Below the pieces are notes generated by a model that was given only the letters and a program-made list of their open reading frames with translations, had not been told where the DNA came from and did not search any database. Both the position numbers and the translations under genes were made by a program. Positions 1 to 13,027 of a stretch of 64,000 nt of DNA are shown piece after piece. Every line of letters begins with the position of its first letter. The first letter of the stretch is position 1. Source of the stretch: Dactylosporangium siamense (GTDB lineage Bacteria; Actinomycetota; Actinomycetes; Mycobacteriales; Micromonosporaceae); contig NZ_BONQ01000021.1 of assembly GCF_016862795.1 (NCBI RefSeq), positions 62,001 to 126,000 of the forward strand. Reading direction: 5' to 3'.

Positions 1-570
1 GCCGCACTGCGCTTCGCGCCCGGTGATTGGTACGTGGTGCACTCCTACGCCGGTTACGAGAACAAGGTCAAGACGAATCTCGAGACCCGCATCACGAGTC
101 TCGACATGGAAGAGTTCATCTACCAGGTCGAGGTCCCGACTCGTGAAGAGGTCGAGATCAAGAACGGCAAGCGCACCCAGGTGCAGAACAAGGTCTTCCC
201 CGGCTACATCCTCGTCCGGATGGAGCTGACGGCGGAGTCCTACTCTTGCGTGCGCAACACGCCAGGTGTCACCGGTTTCGTCGGCGCGACGGACCGGGCG
301 GACCGCCCGGCGCCGCTGTCGCTCGACGAGGTCCTCAAGTGGCTCGCCCCGGTGGTGCAGCAGGAGGGCAAGAAGGCCGGCAAGCCCGAGGTCAAGGTCC
401 TCGACTTCGAGGTCGGCGACTCGGTCACCGTCACCGACGGCGCCTTCGCCTCGCTTCAGGCCACGATCAGCGAGATCAACGCCGACCAGCAGAAGCTCAA
501 GGTCCTGGTCTCGATCTTCGGCCGGGAGACCCCGGTGGAGCTCAACTTCAACCAGGTCACGAAGATCTAA
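1..570 (+). CDS. nusG: Transcription termination/antitermination factor NusG (5' truncated)
   Basis: The reading frame is open from base 1, so the start lies before the window. The visible protein begins in the NGN domain, with [16 protein letters not shown] near its start, the sequence usual for actinobacterial NusG. It ends in a KOW domain starting at [15 protein letters not shown], followed by the [10 protein letters not shown] stretch. NusG binds the RNA polymerase clamp, affects pausing and Rho-dependent termination, and can couple transcription to translation through S10. An N-terminal extension common in actinobacteria would be outside the window. Its place before rplK is the standard nusG-rplK-rplA order. 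The identification is secure. Confidence 0.97.
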   Translation, partial: AALRFAPGDWYVVHSYAGYENKVKTNLETRITSLDMEEFIYQVEVPTREEVEIKNGKRTQVQNKVFPGYILVRMELTAESYSCVRNTPGVTGFVGATDRADRPAPLSLDEVLKWLAPVVQQEGKKAGKPEVKVLDFEVGDSVTVTDGAFASLQATISEINADQQKLKVLVSIFGRETPVELNFNQVTKI

Positions 571-701
571 TTCGTCTGCGGTACGCTTGAGCGTCCGGCC
601 AAGTGCCGGGCGCTCAGTCGTGCGCAGCGGCGATCGCCGGGCCGGGCATCGACATGTCCGGTCAGCACGAATCATTCCAGCCCAGGAAGACGAAAGCAGC
701 C

Positions 702-1133
702 ATGCCTCCGAAGAAGAAGCTCGTCAAGACCTTCACGCTTCAGTTGCCGGGCGGCCAGGCCACTCCGGCGCCGCCGGTCGGCCCCGCGCTCGGTCAGCAC
801 GGTGTGAACATCATGGAGTTCGTCAAGGCGTACAACGCCCAGACGGAGTCCCAGCGCGGCGACATCATCCCCGCGCAGATCAGCGTCTACGAGGACCGGA
901 CGTTCACGTTCATCCTCAAGACCCCGCCCGCCGCCCGTCTGCTGCTCAAGGCCGCCGGCGTGCCGAAGGGTTCCGGCGTCCCGCAGAAGGACAAGGTGGG
1001 CTCGATCACCAAGGCCCAGCTGCGTGAGGTCGCCGAGAAGAAGATGTCGGACCTGAACGCCAACGACATCGAGCAGGCCGAGAAGATCATCGCCGGCACC
1101 GCCCGTTCCATGGGCATCGTCGTCAAGGACTGA
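702..1133 (+). CDS. rplK: 50S ribosomal protein L11
   Basis: This 143-residue protein begins [18 protein letters not shown], the normal L11 start after a lysine-rich head. The flexible proline hinge [18 protein letters not shown] and the C-terminal RNA-binding domain ([27 protein letters not shown]) are intact. L11 with 23S rRNA helices 43/44 forms the GTPase-associated centre and the thiostrepton site. An in-frame start exists at 603, but the ATG at 702 fits the family N-terminus. The Shine-Dalgarno is weak. The 131-nt gap after nusG contains a TACGCT hexamer that could be a -10 box, so rplK-rplA may have its own promoter. Confidence 0.97.
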   Translation: MPPKKKLVKTFTLQLPGGQATPAPPVGPALGQHGVNIMEFVKAYNAQTESQRGDIIPAQISVYEDRTFTFILKTPPAARLLLKAAGVPKGSGVPQKDKVGSITKAQLREVAEKKMSDLNANDIEQAEKIIAGTARSMGIVVKD

Positions 1134-1222
1134 CCGAGCCGCTCGCAACGCAAACCAAAAACTCAAAACACGTGGGAGGGCGTAGCCAAACGCCCGCACG
1201 ATCACCACAGGAGTAAAGCGAG

Positions 1223-1948
1223 ATGTCGCAGCACGGCAAGAACTACCGCAAGGTCTCGGACCTTGTCGACCGCAACGCGCTGTACAGCCCCATCGCCGCG
1301 GTGAAGCTGGCCAAGCAGACCACCACCGTGAAGTTCGACCCCACCGTCGAGGTGGCCATGCGGCTGGGTGTCGACCCCCGCAAGGCCGACCAGATGGTCC
1401 GTGGCACGGTCAACCTGCCGCACGGCACCGGTAAGACCGCCCGCGTCATCGTCTTCGCGCAGGGCGCGAAGGCCGCCGAGGCCGAGGCCGCCGGCGCCGA
1501 CGCGGTGGGCACGGACGAGCTCGTCGCCCGGATCCAGGAAGGCTGGCTGGACTTCGACGCGGCGATCGCGACCCCCGACCAGATGGCCAAGATCGGCCGG
1601 ATCGCGCGGATCCTGGGCCCGCGCGGCCTGATGCCGAACCCGAAGACGGGCACGGTCACGATGGACGTCACCAAGGCGGTCAACGAGATCAAGGGCGGCA
1701 AGATCACCTACCGGGTGGACAAGCACTCCAACCTGCACCTGATCATCGGCAAGGCGAGCTTCTCCGAGCAGCAGCTGGTGGAGAACTACGCGGCGGTCCT
1801 CGACGAGGTCAACCGCAACAAGCCGAGCGCGGCCAAGGGCAAGTACCTGAAGAAGATCTTCATCACCACCACCATGGGCCCCGGCATCCCGGTCGACCCG
1901 AACCGCACGCGCAACCTCCTCGAGGACGACGCGAACGCGGAGGCGTAA
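1223..1948 (+). CDS. rplA: 50S ribosomal protein L1
   Basis: This 241-residue protein is full length for L1. Recognisable segments are [13 protein letters not shown], the [16 protein letters not shown] loop and the [12 protein letters not shown] tail. L1 forms the mobile L1 stalk and helps release deacylated tRNA from the E site; in other bacteria it represses the L11-L1 mRNA. An AGGAG Shine-Dalgarno lies about 8 nt before the ATG. A strong hairpin follows the stop codon, so the rplK-rplA transcript probably ends there and does not continue into rplJ. Confidence 0.97.
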   Translation: MSQHGKNYRKVSDLVDRNALYSPIAAVKLAKQTTTVKFDPTVEVAMRLGVDPRKADQMVRGTVNLPHGTGKTARVIVFAQGAKAAEAEAAGADAVGTDELVARIQEGWLDFDAAIATPDQMAKIGRIARILGPRGLMPNPKTGTVTMDVTKAVNEIKGGKITYRVDKHSNLHLIIGKASFSEQQLVENYAAVLDEVNRNKPSAAKGKYLKKIFITTTMGPGIPVDPNRTRNLLEDDANAEA

Positions 1949-1959
1949 GCAGCAGCACC

Positions 1960-1994
1960 ACGACGGCGGGTCCCCGGTGGGGGCCCGCCGTCGT
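1960..1994 (+). terminator. Hairpin terminator after rplA
   Basis: A 16-bp stem with one G-U pair and a 3-nt GGT loop starts 12 nt after the rplA stop. There is no T tract, which is common for actinobacterial terminators. The right arm ends immediately before the -10-like hexamer of the next gene. Confidence 0.8.
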
Positions 1995-1995
1995 C

Positions 1996-2001
1996 TATGT
2001 T
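1996..2001 (+). promoter_or_regulatory. Putative -10 box of a leaderless ABC ATPase transcript
   Basis: TATGTT lies exactly 7 nt before the GTG at 2009, with no Shine-Dalgarno in front of the gene. The ATG at 1997 that would give a longer protein falls inside this hexamer, so I read it as promoter and not start codon. No good -35 box is seen. Confidence 0.45.
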
Positions 2002-2008
2002 CGGGGAC

Positions 2009-2728
2009 GTGCACCTGCGCGAGGTCTGGTTCCGATACGCCCGCAAGGCGGCGTGGACGTTGCACGACGTGGACCTCGAGCTCGGGCCCGGTGAGACCGC
2101 CGTCGTGCTCGGCCCCAACGGCTCGGGCAAGTCGACCCTGCTGCAGCTCGCCGTCGGCGTGCTCCGGCCCGGCAGGGGTGTCGTGACGGGCCGTCCGGAC
2201 GTCGTGGGCTGGGTCCCCGAGCGGTTCCCGGCCGACCAGCCGTTCACCGCCCGGGCCTACCTCACCCACATGGCGGCCGTCCGGGGCGCCGACCGGGACG
2301 CAATCGACGAGTGGGCCGATCGCCTCGATTTCGCCGGGTTCCTGGACGTGCGCCTGAGCCGCCTCTCCAAGGGCTCCGCCCAGAAGGTCGGCCTCGTGCA
2401 GGCGCTGCTGAGTCCGCCCGGCCTGCTCGTCCTCGACGAGCCCTGGGAAGGGCTGGACGCCGCCACCCGCAAGCAGGTGCCGGCCATCGTCGCGGACGTC
2501 GTGGGCCGCGGCGGGCGGGTCCTGATCAGCGATCACCTGGGCGAGGTGTCGAGGCTGCCGGCGGCCCGCCGCTGGCACGTCCGCGACGGCCGGGTCACCG
2601 AGGGGGAGCGTCCCACGGTGAGGCGGAGCATCATCGAGCTCGCGGTCGCGGCAGGGCACGCCGACCGCGCGGTGGCGAGGCTGCGCGCCGACGGGTTCGA
2701 CGTCCTCGGCATCCGGGAGGAACGGTGA
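2009..2728 (+). CDS. ABC transporter ATP-binding protein
   Basis: This 239-residue nucleotide-binding subunit carries Walker A GPNGSGKST, the signature-like LSKGSAQKV (LSxGx rather than LSGGQ), Walker B LLVLDEPW and the H-loop region LISDHLGEV. It energises a membrane partner, most likely the next gene, which overlaps it by 4 bp (GTGA). An alternative ATG at 1997 is in frame but coincides with a predicted -10 hexamer. The pair sits between rplA and rplJ, which are usually adjacent. The small unspecialised permease suggests an exporter-type system; the substrate cannot be inferred. Confidence 0.88.
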   Translation: MHLREVWFRYARKAAWTLHDVDLELGPGETAVVLGPNGSGKSTLLQLAVGVLRPGRGVVTGRPDVVGWVPERFPADQPFTARAYLTHMAAVRGADRDAIDEWADRLDFAGFLDVRLSRLSKGSAQKVGLVQALLSPPGLLVLDEPWEGLDAATRKQVPAIVADVVGRGGRVLISDHLGEVSRLPAARRWHVRDGRVTEGERPTVRRSIIELAVAAGHADRAVARLRADGFDVLGIREER

Positions 2729-3414
2729 CGGCACTGGTCAGGATGCGGCTCGCGGGGTTCCTGCAGACCGGCCGGGCCGCCGCGCCGCTGCTGGCCGCTC
2801 TGGTCGTGCTGTCGATCCTGTACGGCGGGGGACAGGCCCAGGCCGGCGAGGCCTACGGGGTGTCCGCCGCGATCCTGTTCGGGGTCCTGGCCTGGCAGAC
2901 CAAGATCCTGCTGGACGTGGAGCCGGACGTGCAGCGCCGGCTCGGCCGGGTCGCCGTCGGCCCGGCCCGCGAGGCCACCGCCGGGCTCGTCGCGGCGCTG
3001 CTCGCCGGCCTGCCGGTGATCCTGGTCGCGATGGTGCTGCCGTGGCTCGTCGGCGGCGTCACCGGCCCCCAGAAGGCCGGCGACCCGCCACTGCCCGAGG
3101 GGATCGCGCTCGGCCTGTGGGCGCACCTGCTGCTGCTCCTGCCCGCGGTCGCCCTGGGGGCCCTCGCCAGCCGGGCGGTGTCCGGTCAGGCGGCCCGTGG
3201 CCTGGCGATCCTCGTCGGTGGCGTGGTCATGGCGATCGTGCTGGGCCTGAAGAGCTTCCCGGCACCGTGGCTGGCCCCACCGCTGATGACCGCGGCCCGC
3301 GACACGGTGGGCGGCACGGACCTGGCGCACGTGCTCGTCACCACCGCCTGGGGCGTCCTCTGGGCCGGGGCCGCCGTCGCCGGGTACGCCCACCTGCGCC
3401 GCGACCGGCCGTGA
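2725..3414 (+). CDS. ABC transporter membrane subunit (hypothetical)
   Basis: This 229-residue membrane protein is rich in Ala, Leu, Val and Gly and has about six hydrophobic segments, including AAPLLAALVVLSILYGG near residue 20, GLPVILVAMVLPWLVGG near 100, a long one near 130-150 and a last one near 205-225. The GTG start overlaps the ATPase stop by 4 bp, which implies translational coupling and a two-component transporter. No family signature was recognised. It should form the channel for the upstream ATPase at the cytoplasmic membrane. The rplJ promoter begins 2 nt after its stop codon. Confidence 0.8.
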   Translation: MTALVRMRLAGFLQTGRAAAPLLAALVVLSILYGGGQAQAGEAYGVSAAILFGVLAWQTKILLDVEPDVQRRLGRVAVGPAREATAGLVAALLAGLPVILVAMVLPWLVGGVTGPQKAGDPPLPEGIALGLWAHLLLLLPAVALGALASRAVSGQAARGLAILVGGVVMAIVLGLKSFPAPWLAPPLMTAARDTVGGTDLAHVLVTTAWGVLWAGAAVAGYAHLRRDRP

Positions 3415-3415
3415 T

Positions 3416-3444
3416 TTGGTGACACACGACGCGTCAAGTACAGT
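3416..3444 (+). promoter_or_regulatory. Probable rplJ-rplL promoter
   Basis: TTGGTG (3416-3421) and TACAGT (3439-3444) are separated by 17 bp, a good match to a housekeeping-sigma promoter. Transcription would start near 3451 and give a leader of about 200 nt before rplJ. Confidence 0.7.
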
Positions 3445-3450
3445 TCCAAT

Positions 3451-3649
3451 CGAAACCCGAAGACCGCTGGTCATATCCGCGTGAGCGGATGTCGAAGGCT
3501 CTGCGTCAACGCAGGCGACCCGCGCAGGGCCGGACAAGCGCTGCCGACTGATGTCGCTCCGCCCCGTGCGCCCCTGCGCCGGGGCGTTTTTCGTTGCAGC
3601 GGGCAGGCCCGAGAGCGTGGCCAGCACCGTAGCAAGAGAGAGGAGGGAC
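3451..3649 (+). promoter_or_regulatory. L10-type mRNA leader with internal terminator/attenuator
   Basis: This is the roughly 200-nt 5' leader of rplJ-rplL. It contains a classical intrinsic terminator: a 6-bp CGCCCC/GGGGCG stem (3569-3574 with 3581-3586) followed by TTTTT (3587-3591). A terminator inside a leader and before the gene suggests attenuation. The known L10 leader binds the L10(L12)4 complex. I could not verify its kink-turn by eye. A strong AGGAGG Shine-Dalgarno lies at its 3' end. Confidence 0.7.
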
Positions 3650-4213
3650 ATGGCGGACAAGCCGGTTCGAGATGACAAGGCCACCGCGGTCGCGGAGCTC
3701 ACCGAGAACTTCCGGGGCTCGACGGCCACCGTGCTGACCGAGTACCGCGGCCTGACCGTGGCGCAGCTCAAGACCCTGCGCCGCAACCTGGGCCGCGAGA
3801 CCACGTACGCCGTCGCGAAGAACACGCTCGCGAAGCGTGCCGCGACGGACGCGGGCATCAGCGGACTCGACGATTTGTTCTCCGGTCCTACCGCGCTCGC
3901 TTTCGTCTCCGGCGACCCTGTCGAGGCGGCGAAGAGCCTCCGCGAGTTCGCGAAGGCCCACCCGCTGCTCGTCATCAAGGGCGGCGTTTTCGAGGGCAAG
4001 GCCATCAGCGCGGACGAGGTCCGTCGCCTGGCCGACCTGGAGTCCCGTGAGGTGCTGCTGGCCAAGCTGGCCGGCGCGATGAAGGGCAGCCTGAGCAAGG
4101 CGGCCGCGCTGTTCCAGGCGCCGCTGTCGAAGGCCGTCCGCACCGTCCAGGCTCTCGCCGACAAGCAGGAATCCGGCAGCGCGCAGGAAGCCGGCAGCGA
4201 CGCGGCCGAATAG
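3650..4213 (+). CDS. rplJ: 50S ribosomal protein L10
   Basis: This 187-residue protein starts [17 protein letters not shown] and contains [18 protein letters not shown] and [12 protein letters not shown], typical of L10. The C-terminal helix that anchors L7/L12 dimers is present, followed by an acidic, Ala/Ser-rich tail. L10 is the stalk base that recruits L12 dimers to the GTPase centre. The ATG at 3650 follows AGAGGAGGG at optimal spacing; a longer in-frame extension upstream is part of the leader. It forms a two-gene unit with rplL. Confidence 0.97.
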   Translation: MADKPVRDDKATAVAELTENFRGSTATVLTEYRGLTVAQLKTLRRNLGRETTYAVAKNTLAKRAATDAGISGLDDLFSGPTALAFVSGDPVEAAKSLREFAKAHPLLVIKGGVFEGKAISADEVRRLADLESREVLLAKLAGAMKGSLSKAAALFQAPLSKAVRTVQALADKQESGSAQEAGSDAAE

Positions 4214-4252
4214 GCCCGCGCTCCACATCACTTTTCGAAAGGAAACGCCAAC

Positions 4253-4633
4253 ATGGCGAAGCTGAGCACCACGGAACTCCTGGACGCGTTCAAGGAGATG
4301 ACCCTGATCGAGCTCTCCGAGTTCGTGAAGGAGTTCGAGACCACCTTCGACGTCACCGCTGCTGTCGCCGTCGCGGCCGCCGGCCCCGCCGCCGGTCCCG
4401 CGGTGGAGGAGAAGGAAGAGCAGTCGGAGTTCGACGTCGTCCTTGAGGGTGACGGCGGCAAGAAGATCCAGGTCATCAAGGTCGTGCGTGAGCTCACCGG
4501 CCTGGGCCTGAAGGAGGCGAAGGACCTCGTCGAGGCCGCGCCGAAGGCCGTCATCGAGAAGGCCAACAAGGAGACCGCGGACAAGGCCAAGGCCAAGCTC
4601 GAGGCCGAGGGCGCCAAGGTTACCCTCAAGTAA
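4253..4633 (+). CDS. rplL: 50S ribosomal protein L7/L12
   Basis: This 126-residue protein has the L12 layout: an N-terminal dimerisation helix ([21 protein letters not shown]), an Ala/Pro-rich hinge around residues 42-56, and the C-terminal factor-binding domain with [20 protein letters not shown]. It is the multicopy stalk protein that stimulates EF-G and EF-Tu GTP hydrolysis. GAAAGGA precedes the ATG. A strong hairpin 14 nt downstream ends the operon. Confidence 0.98.
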   Translation: MAKLSTTELLDAFKEMTLIELSEFVKEFETTFDVTAAVAVAAAGPAAGPAVEEKEEQSEFDVVLEGDGGKKIQVIKVVRELTGLGLKEAKDLVEAAPKAVIEKANKETADKAKAKLEAEGAKVTLK

Positions 4634-4647
4634 CTTTTGCACCGAAG

Positions 4648-4684
4648 CGAGGGGCGGCGCCGGGCATCCGGTGGCCGCCCCTCG
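4648..4684 (+). terminator. Terminator after rplL
   Basis: A perfect 11-bp stem, CGAGGGGCGGC with GCCGCCCCTCG, closes a 15-nt loop that can itself pair. There is no T tract. It separates rplJ-rplL from rpoB-rpoC, which has its own promoter. Confidence 0.8.
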
Positions 4685-4966
4685 TCGCGTCCGAAGACCT
4701 GCCGGATGTAAGGACCCAAGATCTAGGGGTGGGCACCACAACACCTTGTGATCGGAGTGCGAGATTTCCGTCACGGTGGCCCGACGCGCGTGGGAACCCT
4801 TGACGCGATGACCAGCGGGCAGGCACGCTAATCAGGCACTGCCTTTCCGCGGACGCGGCGGCCGGTGGCCCGACAGATGTGCCCCGATCCTTCTTGGGTC
4901 TGGTTCAGCGCACATCGACCGATGAGCCCCAGGCCACGACCGACGCGAGCGGCTCGGCCGGTGGAA
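4685..4966 (+). other. Intergenic DNA upstream of rpoB, no gene seen
   Basis: No convincing reading frame or RNA gene is visible here. A small 5-bp inverted repeat, CACAA-CACC-TTGTG, lies near 4737-4750. The stretch is unusually long for a gap inside the rif cluster and may hold further regulatory sites for rpoB. Confidence 0.5.
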
Positions 4967-4992
4967 CAACGATCTTCCAAAAAAGATCGTTG
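4967..4992. promoter_or_regulatory. 26-bp palindrome upstream of the rpoB promoter
   Basis: CAACGATCTT (4967-4976) and AAGATCGTTG (4983-4992) are a perfect 10-bp inverted repeat around the loop CCAAAA. It ends 21 bp before the predicted -35 box. It could be an operator, or a hairpin terminating upstream transcription. It is more AT-rich than its surroundings. Confidence 0.55.
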
Positions 4993-5013
4993 AAACATCG
5001 TGCACGGGGCCGC

Positions 5014-5042
5014 TCGACAGCGGTTAGCCTTTCGGCTACACT
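5014..5042 (+). promoter_or_regulatory. Probable rpoB-rpoC promoter
   Basis: TCGACA (5014-5019) and TACACT (5037-5042) are 17 bp apart. The first has one mismatch to TTGACA and the second two to TATAAT. Transcription would start near 5049, leaving a leader of about 120 nt before rpoB. Confidence 0.7.
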
Positions 5043-5171
5043 GCTAGTTTGCGCTGTCTTCTGACTTCACCTCTGGCGTGGAGTGCCTCTTCGTGGGCAC
5101 TTTGCATCGGGGGTCGTCAGGCTGCACGCGAAACGGCCTGTCTGCACCACCGGTCCTCGGAAGGACGCATC

Positions 5172-8100
5172 TTGGCAGCTTCCCGCCCTGCGAAGACCAG
5201 TTCGAGCGCATACGCTCCCCGCCGGGTCTCCTTCGGCAGGATCACCGAACACCTTGAGGTTCCCAACCTCCTTGCCATCCAAACCGATTCGTTCGACTGG
5301 TTGGTTGGCAACGAGAAGTGGCAGAGCCGCTCGGCCGGTGATCCGCACGCCCGTTCCGGGCTCGCGGAGATCCTCGATGAAATCAGTCCCATTGAGGACT
5401 TCTCCGGCACGATGTCCCTGTCGTTCTCCGCGCCCCGCTTCGACGAGGTCAAGGCTCCCATGGAGGAGTGCAAGGAGAAGGACCTCACCTACTGCGCGCC
5501 GCTGTTCGTGACGGCGGAGTTCACCAACCACACCACTGGCGAGATCAAGAGCCAGACGGTGTTCATGGGTGACTTCCCGATGATGACGCCCAAGGGCACG
5601 TTCATCATCAACGGCACCGAGCGCGTCGTGGTGAGCCAGCTCGTCCGGTCGCCGGGCGTGTACTTCGACAAGCAGCCGGACAAGACCTCCGATCGCGACC
5701 TCACCAGCGTGAAGGTCATCCCGAGCCGGGGTGCCTGGCTGGAGTTCGACATCGACAAGCGCGACACCGTCGGTGTCCGCATCGACCGCAAGCGCCGGCA
5801 GGCGGTCTCCGTCCTGCTCAAGGCCATCGGTTGGTCCGCCGAGCGCATCCGTGAGAAGTTCGGCTGGTCCGAGCTCATGATGACGACGCTCGAGAAGGAC
5901 CACATCGCCGGCCAGGACGAGGCGCTGCTCGACATCTACCGCAAGCTCCGCCCTGGCGAGCCGCCGACGCGTGAGAATGCGCAGACCCTGCTCGACAACC
6001 TCTTCTTCAACCCGAAGCGATACGACGTCGCCAAGGTCGGTCGATACAAGTTCAACAAGAAGCTCGAGTTGGACCTCCCGATCAACCAGGGTGTGCTGAC
6101 CGAAGAGGACGTCGTCGCCACGGTCGAGTATCTCTGCCGCCTGCACACGGGCGAAGAGGGCTACGAGGCCGACGACATCGACCACTTCGGCAACCGGCGC
6201 CTGCGCACGGTCGGCGAGCTGATCCAGAACCAGGTCCGCGTGGGCCTGTCCCGGATGGAGCGCGTCGTCCGCGAGCGGATGACCACCCAGGACGTCGAGG
6301 CGATCACGCCGCAGACCCTGATCAACATCCGTCCCGTCGTGGCGGCGATCAAGGAGTTCTTCGGCACGTCGCAGCTGTCCCAGTTCATGGACCAGACCAA
6401 CCCGCTGGCGGGTCTTACCCACCGGCGCCGGCTGAGCGCGCTCGGCCCGGGTGGTCTGTCGCGTGAGCGGGCCGGCTTCGAGGTCCGCGACGTGCACCCG
6501 TCGCACTACGGCCGCATGTGCCCGATCGAGACCCCCGAGGGTCCCAACATCGGTCTCATCGGCGCGCTGTCGACGTTCGCGCGGGTCAACCCCTTCGGCT
6601 TCGTCGAGACGCCCTACCGCAAGGTCGTCGACGGCAAGGTGACCGACCAGATCGACTACCTGACCGCCGACGAAGAGGACCGTTACGTCAAGGCGCAGGC
6701 CAACGCTCCGCTCAAGAGCGACGGCAACTTCGCCGAGGACCGGATCCTCGTCCGACGCAAGGGCGGCGAGGTCGACAACGTCCCCGCCGACCAGGTCGAC
6801 TACATGGACGTGTCGCCGCGGCAGATGACCTCGGTCGCCACCGCGATGATCCCGTTCCTCGAGCACGACGACGCCAACCGTGCACTCATGGGCGCCAACA
6901 TGCAGCGCCAGGCGGTGCCGCTGGTCAAGGCCGAGGCTCCGCTCGTCGGCACCGGCATGGAATACCGTGCCGCCGTCGACGCCGGTGACGTGGTCGTGGC
7001 CGAGGTCGCCGGTGTGGTCGAGGACATGTGCGCCGACTACATCACGATCCACCAGGACGACGGCCACCGTCGGACCTACCTCCTGCACAAGTTCCGCCGC
7101 TCCAACTCCGGCTCCTGCGTCAACCAGAAGCCGGTGATCTTCGAGGGCGACCGGGTCGAGCAGGGGCAGGTCATCGCCGACGGCCCGTGCACCGACGAGG
7201 GCGAGATGGCGCTCGGGCGAAACCTGCTCGTGGCCTTCATGCCCTGGGAGGGTCACAACTACGAAGACGCCATCATCCTGTCCCAGAAGCTGGTGCAGAA
7301 CGACGTCCTCACCTCGATCCACATCGAGGAGCACGAGGTCGACGCGCGCGACACCAAGCTGGGGCCGGAGGAGATCACCCGCGACATCCCGAACGTCAGC
7401 GAGGAGATGCTCGCCGACCTCGACGAGCGGGGGATCATCCGGATCGGCGCCGAGGTCGTGACCGGCGACATCCTGGTCGGCAAGGTCACCCCCAAGGGTG
7501 AAACCGAGCTGACCCCGGAGGAGCGTCTGCTCCGCGCGATCTTCGGTGAGAAGGCCCGCGAGGTGCGCGACACCAGCCTCAAGGTGCCGCACGGCGAGAC
7601 CGGCACGGTCATCGGCGTGCGCACGTTCAGCCGGGAAGACGGCGACGAGCTGTCCCCCGGCGTCAACGAGCTGGTCCGCGTCTACGTGGCCCAGAAGCGG
7701 AAGATCCAGGACGGCGACAAGCTCGCCGGCCGCCACGGCAACAAGGGTGTCATCTCGAAGATCCTCCCGGTCGAGGACATGCCGTTCCTTGAGGACGGCA
7801 CCCCGGTCGACATCGTGCTCAACCCGCTCGGCGTGCCGAGCCGGATGAACATCGGCCAGGTCCTGGAGACCCACCTGGGGTGGGTGGCCAAGACCGGCTG
7901 GAAGATCGACGGTGACGACACCGAGTGGAAGCGGGCGCTGAAGGCCATCAACGCGGGGGAGTCCGAGCCGGACACCAACGTGGCGACCCCGGTCTTCGAC
8001 GGCGCCAAGGAGGAAGAGATCGCCGGGCTGATGAGCAGCACGCTGCCCAACCGGGACGGCACCCAGCTCATCGGGGCCAGCGGCAAGGCGCGGCTGTTCG

Positions 8101-8597
8101 ACGGCCGCTCCGGCGAGCCGCTGCCGGACCCGATCGCGGTCGGCTACATCTACATCCTCAAGCTCAACCACCTGGTCGACGACAAGATCCACGCCCGCTC
8201 CACCGGCCCGTACTCGATGATCACGCAGCAGCCGCTGGGTGGTAAGGCGCAGTTCGGTGGTCAGCGCTTCGGTGAGATGGAGTGCTGGGCGATGCAGGCC
8301 TACGGCGCGGCATACGCGCTGCAGGAGCTGCTGACGATCAAGTCAGACGACGTCCTCGGACGCGTCAAGGTCTACGAGGCGATCGTCAAGGGCGAGAACA
8401 TCCCGGAGCCGGGCATCCCGGAGTCCTTCAAGGTGCTGCTCAAGGAGCTGCAGTCGCTGTGCCTGAACGTCGAGGTGCTCTCCAGCGACGGTGTGGCCCT
8501 GGAGATGCGCGAGACGGACGACGAGGTGTTCCGCGCCGCCGAGGAACTCGGCATCGACCTCTCCCGGCGTGAGCCGAGCAGCGTCGAGGAAGTTTGA
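5172..8597 (+). CDS. rpoB: DNA-directed RNA polymerase subunit beta
   Basis: This 1141-residue beta subunit starts at a TTG ([18 protein letters not shown]), chosen because GGAAGGA lies 6-12 nt upstream and because family N-termini begin this way; the frame is open further upstream to 5049. It forms the active-site cleft with beta'. The rifampicin pocket [18 protein letters not shown] followed by [11 protein letters not shown] has the wild-type His and Ser at the common resistance positions, so a rifampicin-sensitive polymerase is predicted. The motifs [26 protein letters not shown] and [18 protein letters not shown] are intact. rpoC follows after 94 nt. Confidence 0.98.
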   Translation: MAASRPAKTSSSAYAPRRVSFGRITEHLEVPNLLAIQTDSFDWLVGNEKWQSRSAGDPHARSGLAEILDEISPIEDFSGTMSLSFSAPRFDEVKAPMEECKEKDLTYCAPLFVTAEFTNHTTGEIKSQTVFMGDFPMMTPKGTFIINGTERVVVSQLVRSPGVYFDKQPDKTSDRDLTSVKVIPSRGAWLEFDIDKRDTVGVRIDRKRRQAVSVLLKAIGWSAERIREKFGWSELMMTTLEKDHIAGQDEALLDIYRKLRPGEPPTRENAQTLLDNLFFNPKRYDVAKVGRYKFNKKLELDLPINQGVLTEEDVVATVEYLCRLHTGEEGYEADDIDHFGNRRLRTVGELIQNQVRVGLSRMERVVRERMTTQDVEAITPQTLINIRPVVAAIKEFFGTSQLSQFMDQTNPLAGLTHRRRLSALGPGGLSRERAGFEVRDVHPSHYGRMCPIETPEGPNIGLIGALSTFARVNPFGFVETPYRKVVDGKVTDQIDYLTADEEDRYVKAQANAPLKSDGNFAEDRILVRRKGGEVDNVPADQVDYMDVSPRQMTSVATAMIPFLEHDDANRALMGANMQRQAVPLVKAEAPLVGTGMEYRAAVDAGDVVVAEVAGVVEDMCADYITIHQDDGHRRTYLLHKFRRSNSGSCVNQKPVIFEGDRVEQGQVIADGPCTDEGEMALGRNLLVAFMPWEGHNYEDAIILSQKLVQNDVLTSIHIEEHEVDARDTKLGPEEITRDIPNVSEEMLADLDERGIIRIGAEVVTGDILVGKVTPKGETELTPEERLLRAIFGEKAREVRDTSLKVPHGETGTVIGVRTFSREDGDELSPGVNELVRVYVAQKRKIQDGDKLAGRHGNKGVISKILPVEDMPFLEDGTPVDIVLNPLGVPSRMNIGQVLETHLGWVAKTGWKIDGDDTEWKRALKAINAGESEPDTNVATPVFDGAKEEEIAGLMSSTLPNRDGTQLIGASGKARLFDGRSGEPLPDPIAVGYIYILKLNHLVDDKIHARSTGPYSMITQQPLGGKAQFGGQRFGEMECWAMQAYGAAYALQELLTIKSDDVLGRVKVYEAIVKGENIPEPGIPESFKVLLKELQSLCLNVEVLSSDGVALEMRETDDEVFRAAEELGIDLSRREPSSVEEV

Positions 8598-8599
8598 TC

Positions 8600-8647
8600 T
8601 CGTGATGGGCGCCGCGCGGCGGCAACGCCAAGCGGCGCCCCCCACGA
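8600..8647 (+). other. Hairpin between rpoB and rpoC
   Basis: GGGCGCCGC (8607-8615) pairs perfectly with GCGGCGCCC (8632-8640), and an outer TCGTG/CACGA stem (8600-8604 with 8643-8647) extends it. It may be an RNA processing or stability element that sets rpoB to rpoC stoichiometry. It is unlikely to be a full terminator because rpoC must be co-transcribed. Confidence 0.5.
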
Positions 8648-8691
8648 CCTAGCAATTACCCGAGCAACTGAATCGTGAGGACATAGACGAA

Positions 8692-12579
<3,888 letters not shown>

Positions 12580-12594
12580 ACCGCATGTCCGCAC

Positions 12595-12627
12595 AGAGGG
12601 CGGGGACCCACCGGGTTCCCGCCCTCT
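12595..12627 (+). terminator. Terminator after rpoC
   Basis: A 15-bp stem (12595-12609 with 12613-12627) has one G-U pair and a 3-nt loop ACC. It begins 16 nt after the rpoC stop and lacks a T tract. Confidence 0.85.
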
Positions 12628-12678
12628 GGCGTGCCCGGACGACGGCGCACCAGCCTCCGCTGAGGGCACCGCACCGGA

Positions 12679-12684
12679 TATGGT
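12679..12684 (+). promoter_or_regulatory. Putative -10 box, leaderless start
   Basis: TATGGT ends 6 nt before the GTG at 12691, and no Shine-Dalgarno is present. This agrees with a leaderless transcript. Confidence 0.45.
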
Positions 12685-12690
12685 CGTGAG

Positions 12691-13026
12691 GTGACCTCCT
12701 CGACCCGCCATCCGCTCGATCCCGACCCGGTCCGCGCCAGCAAGGCATCGGCCGTGTTCGGGCTCGGCCTGCTGTCGGTGGTGACCGGGCCGTTCCTGGG
12801 TGGGGCGATACCGGCGACGCTGGCGCTGCTGATGGCCCGGGAGTCCCACCGTGAGCTGGTGGCCGCGGAAGGCTTCCTGCTGGGCGCCAGGAGGCTCCGC
12901 AACGGCGTGCGGCTCGCGTGGACGGGCATCGTGCTGTCGATCGCCACGCTCGTCGTCCTGGCGATCGTGGGCCTGCTCGCCTATGCCCGCGGTCGCGGCA
13001 CCGACTTCGACCCGTTGGTGAACTGA
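12691..13026 (+). CDS. Small two-span membrane protein, function unknown
   Basis: This 111-residue protein has a hydrophilic N-terminus, a hydrophobic segment at residues 20-48 (FGLGLLSVVTGPFLGGAIPA), a charged loop (SHRELVAAEGFLLGARRLR) and a second segment at 75-98. The layout resembles small DUF4190-like membrane proteins common in actinobacteria, but no signature is decisive. The GTG start is supported by the upstream -10-like hexamer. The next gene, also a small membrane protein, starts 1 nt after the stop, so the two are probably co-expressed. Confidence 0.7.
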   Translation: MTSSTRHPLDPDPVRASKASAVFGLGLLSVVTGPFLGGAIPATLALLMARESHRELVAAEGFLLGARRLRNGVRLAWTGIVLSIATLVVLAIVGLLAYARGRGTDFDPLVN

Positions 13027-13027
13027 C

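Noticed and set aside
4685-5171. Possible tRNA or small gene in the rplL-rpoB gap
   Set aside because: No cloverleaf, TTCRA arm or anticodon stem was seen, and no frame has a ribosome site before rpoB.
5067-8192. 1041-residue minus-strand frame opposite rpoB
   Set aside because: It is a shadow of rpoB codon bias; no domain is recognisable.
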